Source of the DNA: Thermoplasmata archaeon M9B2D
GTDB lineage: Archaea > Thermoplasmatota > E2 > DHVEG-1
DNA length: 10,941 nt
NCBI GenBank assembly: GCA_002900555.1
Contig: MUGD01000064.1
Span: 1-10,941, forward strand
Direction of reading: 5' to 3'
The position numbers and the translations under genes are program-made. Position 1 is the first letter of the stretch. Each line of letters opens with the position of its first letter. A model generated the notes under the pieces. It made no database searches. It saw only the letters and a list, made by a program, of their open reading frames with translations, and had not been told where the DNA came from. Shown here piece by piece: positions 7,175 through 10,941 of the stretch.

Positions 7175-7435
7175 CTAGAAAGACTCGAACCAACCTTTTG
7201 TCTTATCGACTGCATCTTTTTCCTCTTCCGTTGCGATAGCCGAAACCTCAACATCACGGACTTGGAAATTGGCATCAACAAAGACAACAAGCGCGTGACC
7301 TTTTCCGCACTTTGCAGTGACGATTGTCGGAAAACGTTTGGCTCGTTTAATAATTGATTCTTCGACTTCAACATACACCAGCTTGCCTTCACCACAGGTT
7401 GGGCATGCAAATGGTTTTAGTTTTACTTTTGGCAA
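7175..7435 (-). CDS. Small CxxC/CxxxH putative zinc-binding protein
   Basis: Soluble protein of 86 aa that I do not assign to a named family. C11-P-T-C14-G forms one zinc knuckle and C43-G-K-G-H47 a plausible second one, separated by a strand (KLVYVEVEES) and a basic helix. They are followed by strand pairs ALVVFVDANF and QVRDVEVSA, then an acidic helical tail (TEEEKDAVDKTKGWFESF). The layout suggests a small zinc-stabilised beta fold of the kind used for protein-protein contacts. The start is TTG at 7435: GGTGA lies 7 bases upstream and no in-frame ATG or GTG occurs before the upstream stop. It sits between the GTPase and the longin-like gene on the same strand with its own candidate promoter, which suggests, but does not show, a role with them. 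Confidence 0.65.
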   Translation of the reverse strand: MPKVKLKPFACPTCGEGKLVYVEVEESIIKRAKRFPTIVTAKCGKGHALVVFVDANFQVRDVEVSAIATEEEKDAVDKTKGWFESF

Positions 7436-7458
7436 GCTCGTGTCACCATCTTTCGTTC

Positions 7459-7499
7459 CGCTAATGGTCAGAAAATAACTGATGTTAGCGAATATTTAA
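7459..7499 (-). promoter_or_regulatory. Candidate promoter and inverted repeat before the CxxC protein
   Basis: A TATA-like TTAAATATT occupies 7491-7499 in minus-strand reading. Just downstream, CGCTAA (7459-7464) pairs with TTAGCG (7485-7490) and TCAG (7468-7471) pairs with CTGA (7479-7482), with small unequal gaps. The repeat covers the expected start of transcription near 7466, so it fits an operator better than a leader hairpin. Confidence 0.4.
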
Positions 7500-7544
7500 T
7501 GATACTGTGTACAAATCAATCTGGACACTTGGTAAATTAGAAGG

Positions 7545-8078
7545 TTAATAATATACTCTTGTATTCTTTTCAGCGAGGAATCTACCAGCAGCATCAAACA
7601 TTTCTTTGACTCCGTCACCTGTCTTTGCGGAGACTTCAAAGACTTGAGCATTGTATTGCGCTGCATATTGCACCGCATCCTCGTAACTGACGCCCATTCC
7701 TGGGATGCGTTCATCAATTTTGTTTCCAACGAGAAATATGTCGCAATCTGGGACAGTATTGCGGAGTTTGGCAATCCAGTTATCCAATCTATGCATTGTG
7801 AAGGATCTACTGACCTCATAGACTGCAATACCGAGCTTTGATCCCTTGAAATAATCCATGACTACATCTTGAAATCGAGGTTGCCCACCAAGGTCCCAAA
7901 TCAGCAGTGTGATATCAGTTCCAGCCACATTGACCTTCTTGGTGGCAAAATTGACACCGATGGTCATTTTCATCTGCTGGTCAAATCGGTCTTCAGTATA
8001 TCGAACTGCGAGACTAGTCTTTCCAACCCCTCCTTCTCCTATCAATGCCACCTTAAAGATAGGGTTGCGTGTACTCAC
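7545..8078 (-). CDS. Ras/Rab-type small GTPase with Arf-like switch II
   Basis: GTP-hydrolysing molecular switch, 177 aa, the normal length for a Ras-superfamily G domain. Counting from the GTG start: P-loop GEGGVGKT (14-21), switch I TIGVNF with T39, G3 WDLGGQPRF with D62 and Q66, G4 NKID (119-122) and G5 SAK (150-152) are all intact, so it should bind and hydrolyse GTP. Switch I and the general frame are Rab-like, whereas WDLGGQ is the Arf/Asgard type rather than DTAGQE. The C-terminus ends NTRVYY with no cysteine, so classical prenylation is impossible and membrane attachment, if any, must come from partners. GTG 8078 is preferred because GGAG lies 9 bases upstream (8088-8091); a TTG at 8093 would add five residues but has no ribosome binding site. 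Neighbouring longin-like and membrane proteins are plausible partners. Confidence 0.92.
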   Translation of the reverse strand: MSTRNPIFKVALIGEGGVGKTSLAVRYTEDRFDQQMKMTIGVNFATKKVNVAGTDITLLIWDLGGQPRFQDVVMDYFKGSKLGIAVYEVSRSFTMHRLDNWIAKLRNTVPDCDIFLVGNKIDERIPGMGVSYEDAVQYAAQYNAQVFEVSAKTGDGVKEMFDAAGRFLAEKNTRVYY

Positions 8079-8143
8079 GTCTTGCAGCTCCAAGTTGAGG
8101 CGGGCACACGAGCATATGAAGGTTTTTCCGAGGGAGCCTGATT

Positions 8144-8188
8144 ACTCTATACAAGGAAGAAGTCTTTTTCACTACCAATCTTCCCTTG
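8144..8188 (-). promoter_or_regulatory. Weak promoter and inverted repeat before the GTPase gene
   Basis: In minus-strand reading a weak TATA-like TGTATAGAG lies at about 8146-8154. Upstream of it CAAGGGAAGA (8179-8188 complement) and TCTTCCTTG (8152-8160 complement) form an inverted repeat with a one-base bulge and an 18-base spacer. The arrangement could be a regulator site flanking the BRE/TATA. The rest of 8094-8265 shows no gene. Confidence 0.3.
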
Positions 8189-8265
8189 CCAGTGCAGAAA
8201 ATTACCTCTCTGTTTTCATGCTGTCAACTGGTCCTTTCTGGCAAATCTCACAAGTAGTCTTTGAT

Positions 8266-8730
8266 CTAGCTGCACTTGATCTTATCCAACTCACCTTGAC
8301 AGATCTTTCGATCCTCTTCACCTTTAACAGCATCAGTAGCTTTCTGAGTAAGGTCTCGATATTTCTTACACTCTTTCTGCATCCCTGCCGCATGATGGGC
8401 TCGTGCCATTGCTTCATATGCAAAAGCTAGATCAAAATCTCCTATTCCCGTTTCCTCTGTAATTGTCAAGCATCTCCGTGCATGGTAAAGTGCTGGCTTC
8501 CCCCACGAGAATGCACTGTATACCCGTGAAATCATATACTCAGCACGTGCAATATTTATGGGTTGACCGATTTTACTCCAATGATACAGTGATGTGTGAG
8601 CCATATGGAGTGCTTCTTCGAGCTCTTCTTCTGTCGGTGACTCCTTGTCCAGTGTTGGCCAGATACTATTGTTGGTGTTGATTGCTGTTTTCTTGTGGAA
8701 TTCGTCCTGCGTCATTTTTTCATCTGACAA
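8266..8730 (-). CDS. Small TPR-like all-helical protein
   Basis: Soluble protein of 154 aa with amphipathic helices at about 39-56, 58-75, 78-95, 99-116 and 119-135. The pattern of small residues (ALHMA, PALYHA, AYEAMARAHHAAG) is typical of tetratricopeptide-like repeats. Its core, RVYSAF..GKPALYHARRCL....GIGDFDLAFAYEAMARAHHAAG, resembles hypothetical TPR-like proteins that I recall from many bacteria; the function of that group is unknown to me and this match is from memory. The start is TTG at 8730: a full GGAGG lies 7 bases upstream (8738-8742), better than the ATG at 8748 or the TTG at 8769 that would extend the protein. Its TATA box is about 40 bases upstream. It is the most upstream gene of the minus-strand cluster and could be a scaffold for the GTPase, but that is only context. 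Confidence 0.7.
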   Translation of the reverse strand: MSDEKMTQDEFHKKTAINTNNSIWPTLDKESPTEEELEEALHMAHTSLYHWSKIGQPINIARAEYMISRVYSAFSWGKPALYHARRCLTITEETGIGDFDLAFAYEAMARAHHAAGMQKECKKYRDLTQKATDAVKGEEDRKICQGELDKIKCS

Positions 8731-8765
8731 GTTTAGTCCTCCATACATCAGCCCTTGATAACTAC

Positions 8766-8780
8766 CCAAATATATTTAAC
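8766..8780 (-). promoter_or_regulatory. Candidate TATA promoter of the TPR-like gene
   Basis: The minus strand reads GTTAAATATATTTGG, an extended A/T TATA element. Transcription would start near 8745, giving a very short leader that holds the GGAGG ribosome binding site at 8738-8742. Confidence 0.5.
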
Positions 8781-8846
8781 TATTGTTATCTTTTCATTGA
8801 GCGAAGCAATGGTAACAAATTGTGTCCCCATCTTGTGCCCATGCTT

Positions 8847-8874
8847 TATATAGAAATAATCGGATTTCTATATA
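8847..8874 (+). promoter_or_regulatory. Perfect 28-bp palindrome over the TATA boxes of the five-repeat membrane protein
   Basis: TATATAGAAAT (8847-8857) and ATTTCTATATA (8864-8874) are perfect 11-base inverted arms around a 6-base centre. Both arms contain TATA-like cores, so the region could drive transcription rightward toward the gene at 8945 and possibly leftward too. Arms this long next to a promoter are a strong operator signature; the bound regulator is unknown and not obviously encoded here. Confidence 0.6.
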
Positions 8875-8886
8875 GTGTGATATGTC

Positions 8887-8898
8887 AGGTGGACACCT
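8887..8898. promoter_or_regulatory. Small inverted repeat in the leader
   Basis: AGGTG (8887-8891) and CACCT (8894-8898) flank two bases. It lies just after the large palindrome and near the expected start of transcription. It may be an accessory operator half-site pair or chance. Confidence 0.25.
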
Positions 8899-8944
8899 AG
8901 ATTAAGTTCTATTATCCACTTGTGTTTGATTTGAGGTTTGAAAA

Positions 8945-10021
8945 ATGACACCACTTGATGATAATGAGAGTTCTTCTGGAGACACGTCTGATGATACGGA
9001 AGAAACTTTTGATCTTGACAAGGAAATTAAAAAATCGAAGAAACTGAGAAGGCGCAGATCCTCGGGTAAGGAATACGCTTCTCTCATAAGCTTCATTGCT
9101 TGGATAAGCTTTACAATAATTTGGCTATTCTTTTTCGCTAGCGGTTACAGTATCTTTGAAAACTTGGCTGTTGTGTTTATTGCATTATTAGTCATTGGAG
9201 CGTTGAACACCATTCTATGGATTCCTTCTGCTGAGGGTAGACGCACAAAAGCCAGTGCTGTTAGTGGAATCGCTTGGATGGTCTTCCTGATTGTTTGGAT
9301 AATCTTCTTTGCTTTAGGGTTTGGGTTCTATGAGAACATCGGAATTGCCCTTGCATCACTCCTTGTGGTAGGACTGGTTAATGTGGCACTCTGGGTTCCT
9401 AAACACGGAGATTCTGGAGGCGGTAGGATTAGTGCCATTGGCGCCATAGGATGGCTGATATTCATTGTACTATGGCTTCCATTTGCTAACGATTTCTCGG
9501 TTTCAGTGTATCCAATCAATTTCTATCAATCCGGAGCTATTGTCCTTGCATCACTCCTATTGATGTTCATGATAGTGATATCTCCCTGGTGGGGGAAGAT
9601 GCAAATTTCGATAGATGGAGACGTTTCAGTTGGACGGAGACCAAAGGCTACAATCGGATTGTTCTTCCTATGGATTCTGGCATTAGCTATCTGGATGTGG
9701 TTCCTGGCTGACAACTATTCGTTAAATCAGAATATTGCGGCAACTCTCTTGTCCTTTGCAATATTCTGTGCAATGATCATAGGAGTATGGTATTCTTGGA
9801 CTCGAAGCAGAGATGAAGGTCCTGAGAGCTGGCTTTCAATTGGACTGGCATTTGCATGGGTAATAACCCTTTCATTGTGGTTCTGGTTCTTCGCAGATTA
9901 TTTCGATATCTATCAGAACATTGCAATCTTCCTAGTATCTCTATTAGTTGTAGCAGGGGTTGGTGGAGCCGCCCAGTGGAAGAAATGGCGAGACTTTGAA
10001 GCATTAGATTGGAAGGATTAA
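8945..10021 (+). CDS. Membrane protein of five tandem two-span repeats, unknown family
   Basis: Protein of 358 aa that I do not recognise. Residues 1-43 are a hydrophilic head: an Asp/Glu/Ser-rich half followed by a Lys/Arg-rich half (KKSKKLRRRR), likely cytoplasmic. Then come five units at about 48-94, 107-152, 166-216, 237-285 and 299-348, each made of two membrane spans. The shared pattern is AW/GW-x(2)-F-x(3)-W-x(2)-F/FA, a short outside loop ending in ENIA or QNIA, then SLLVVG and a Trp near the end. Units 1/2 and 4/5 are most alike and unit 3 is the most divergent. Ten spans result, with basic linkers between units that should face the cytoplasm. No catalytic or ion-binding motif is evident. 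GAGGT lies 7 bases before the ATG. It is divergent from the GTPase cluster and ends in a strong terminator-like hairpin, so it is probably a single-gene unit. Confidence 0.8.
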   Translation: MTPLDDNESSSGDTSDDTEETFDLDKEIKKSKKLRRRRSSGKEYASLISFIAWISFTIIWLFFFASGYSIFENLAVVFIALLVIGALNTILWIPSAEGRRTKASAVSGIAWMVFLIVWIIFFALGFGFYENIGIALASLLVVGLVNVALWVPKHGDSGGGRISAIGAIGWLIFIVLWLPFANDFSVSVYPINFYQSGAIVLASLLLMFMIVISPWWGKMQISIDGDVSVGRRPKATIGLFFLWILALAIWMWFLADNYSLNQNIAATLLSFAIFCAMIIGVWYSWTRSRDEGPESWLSIGLAFAWVITLSLWFWFFADYFDIYQNIAIFLVSLLVVAGVGGAAQWKKWRDFEALDWKD

Positions 10022-10031
10022 GGAATATCAT

Positions 10032-10068
10032 GATGGTAGGTAGCCTCCTACCATCGTTTTCATTTTTT
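10032..10068 (+). terminator. Intrinsic-terminator-like hairpin with T tract
   Basis: GATGGTAGG (10032-10040) and CCTACCATC (10047-10055) form a perfect 9-bp stem with a 6-base loop, followed by GTTTTCATTTTTT (10056-10068). It begins 11 bases after the stop of the membrane-protein gene. Archaeal polymerases terminate mainly on U-rich runs, so the T tract may suffice; the hairpin may add stability or also serve the convergent gene. Confidence 0.75.
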
Positions 10069-10123
10069 ACTGACATGCTGTGCTTTACCTTTGTTCTTGC
10101 TCAATTCTTATGTCCTTCGAGGG

Positions 10124-10888
10124 CTAATACGCTAACCAGCCGCCATCGACTGCCAAGGTGTGCCCAGTGATGTACTTTGCATCGTCACTTGCAAGAAAAC
10201 AGGCTGCACCTCGAATCCATTCATTTTTGGCAAGCATAGGAAGGGCTGTTCTTGGTTCGATTAGACGTTGCCGAATAGCGTCATCCTCAATTGCACCTAT
10301 TGACATGGAGGTTGGGAAAAAGCCCGGAGCAATAGCATTCACGCGAATGTTATGTTTGCCAAGCTCGACAGCTAATGCCTTCGTCATGGATATTAGACCG
10401 CCCTTTGAAGTATAGTAGCTAATCTCTGTGAATTCTGTTCCGCCATAGCCGAAGGTTGATGAGATGTTAATGATTGAACCAGATTTCTTAGGTATCATTA
10501 TTTTTGCTACTTCTCTAGTGGCTAGGAATGCTGATGTGAGATTAACATCCATAACCTTATTCCAATCTTCGAGAGTTTGTTCGATGAGTGGTTTGACAAT
10601 ATACATTCCTGCATTATTTACAAGTACATCAATAGTTCCTAAATCGCCCACTGTTTTCTCTACAAGACGAATGATATCACTCTCTTTTGAAACATCTGTC
10701 TTAAGGGGTATGGCCTTTACTCCATAGTTATTGGAAACATCCTCTGCAACTTTCTTTAGAAGATCCATTCGTCTCGCTGCAAGTACGACATGAGCACCTG
10801 ACTCTGCGAAGGCATGAGCAAACTGCTCACCCAGACCTGCAGACGCACCAGTGATGATTACAACTTTTTCATCAAGATTGTACTTCAC
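10124..10888 (-). CDS. Short-chain dehydrogenase/reductase (classical SDR)
   Basis: Cytoplasmic NAD(P)-dependent oxidoreductase, 254 aa, the standard length for classical SDRs. The Rossmann motif TGASAGLG is at 13-20, AARR (37-40) after the second strand favours NADP(H), D65 lies in TDVS, and NNAG is at 91-94. Catalytic residues visible are N116, S144 in NISS, Y158 and K162 (YxxxK). APGFFPTSM (187-195) and the C-terminal ITGHTLAVDGGW are also typical. The sequence is closest in style to the gluconate 5-dehydrogenase/3-oxoacyl reductase-like SDRs, but substrate cannot be assigned. The start is GTG at 10888 with GGAG 9 bases upstream; no in-frame ATG competes. It is convergent with the five-repeat membrane protein and its promoter is probably beyond or at the right edge of the window. 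Confidence 0.92.
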   Translation of the reverse strand: MKYNLDEKVVIITGASAGLGEQFAHAFAESGAHVVLAARRMDLLKKVAEDVSNNYGVKAIPLKTDVSKESDIIRLVEKTVGDLGTIDVLVNNAGMYIVKPLIEQTLEDWNKVMDVNLTSAFLATREVAKIMIPKKSGSIINISSTFGYGGTEFTEISYYTSKGGLISMTKALAVELGKHNIRVNAIAPGFFPTSMSIGAIEDDAIRQRLIEPRTALPMLAKNEWIRGAACFLASDDAKYITGHTLAVDGGWLAY

Positions 10889-10941
10889 GAATTCTATCTC
10901 CTTGGTATATACAGAATGTTTCTCATGCGAAACCCCCTAAT

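Noticed and set aside
7909..8430. Plus-strand frame of 173 codons across the GTPase and TPR-like genes
   Set aside because: It is antisense to two convincing genes and crosses their intergenic region without a ribosome binding site or a recognisable domain.
8682..8900. Plus-strand frame of 72 codons in the divergent promoter region
   Set aside because: It overlaps the start of the TPR-like gene and runs through the TATA boxes and the 28-bp palindrome; no ribosome binding site.

Overview
The window looks like a piece of an archaeal genome, most likely from an Asgard archaeon (Thorarchaeota-like lineages would fit). The evidence is a Ras/Rab-type small GTPase with an Arf-like WDLGGQ switch II, a neighbouring longin/roadblock-like protein, many multi-pass membrane proteins of unknown family, AT-rich TATA boxes with purine-rich upstream flanks, Shine-Dalgarno-led genes with frequent TTG/GTG starts, and a copper ATPase with TRASH/YHS metal domains. 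The lineage is an inference from protein style; no rRNA or other marker gene is present. I see no tRNA, rRNA, CRISPR array, transposase or integrase.

Left part (1-4265, + strand): a copper-handling pair followed by an acetyltransferase. A PadR-type winged-helix regulator ends in a cysteine-rich TRASH domain. It is followed by a complete Cu+ P-type ATPase (CopA) that carries one intact and one decayed HMA domain at its N-terminus and two tandem YHS domains at its C-terminus. A palindrome sits on the copA TATA box. A GNAT acetyltransferase follows.

Middle part (4298-8730, - strand): six genes, read from right to left. They are a TPR-like helical protein, the small GTPase, an 86-aa CxxC/CxxxH protein, the longin/roadblock-like protein, a large membrane protein of about 15 segments that appears to be a 7+1+7 duplication, and a separate 7-segment membrane protein. 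The longin-like gene and the large membrane protein are 12 bases apart, with the second ribosome binding site overlapping the first stop, so they form a tight operon. The other genes have their own candidate promoters, several with palindromes. This is the best candidate in the window for an undescribed system: a GTPase plus longin-fold plus membrane-protein signalling or trafficking module.

Right part (8770-10941): a divergent promoter region with a perfect 11-bp-arm palindrome leads into a + strand membrane protein built of five repeats of two membrane segments, which ends in an intrinsic-terminator-like hairpin. A - strand NAD(P)-dependent short-chain dehydrogenase closes the window.

No gene-free stretch exceeds 300 bases. 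The longest (1-218) holds only putative promoter and palindromic sequence.
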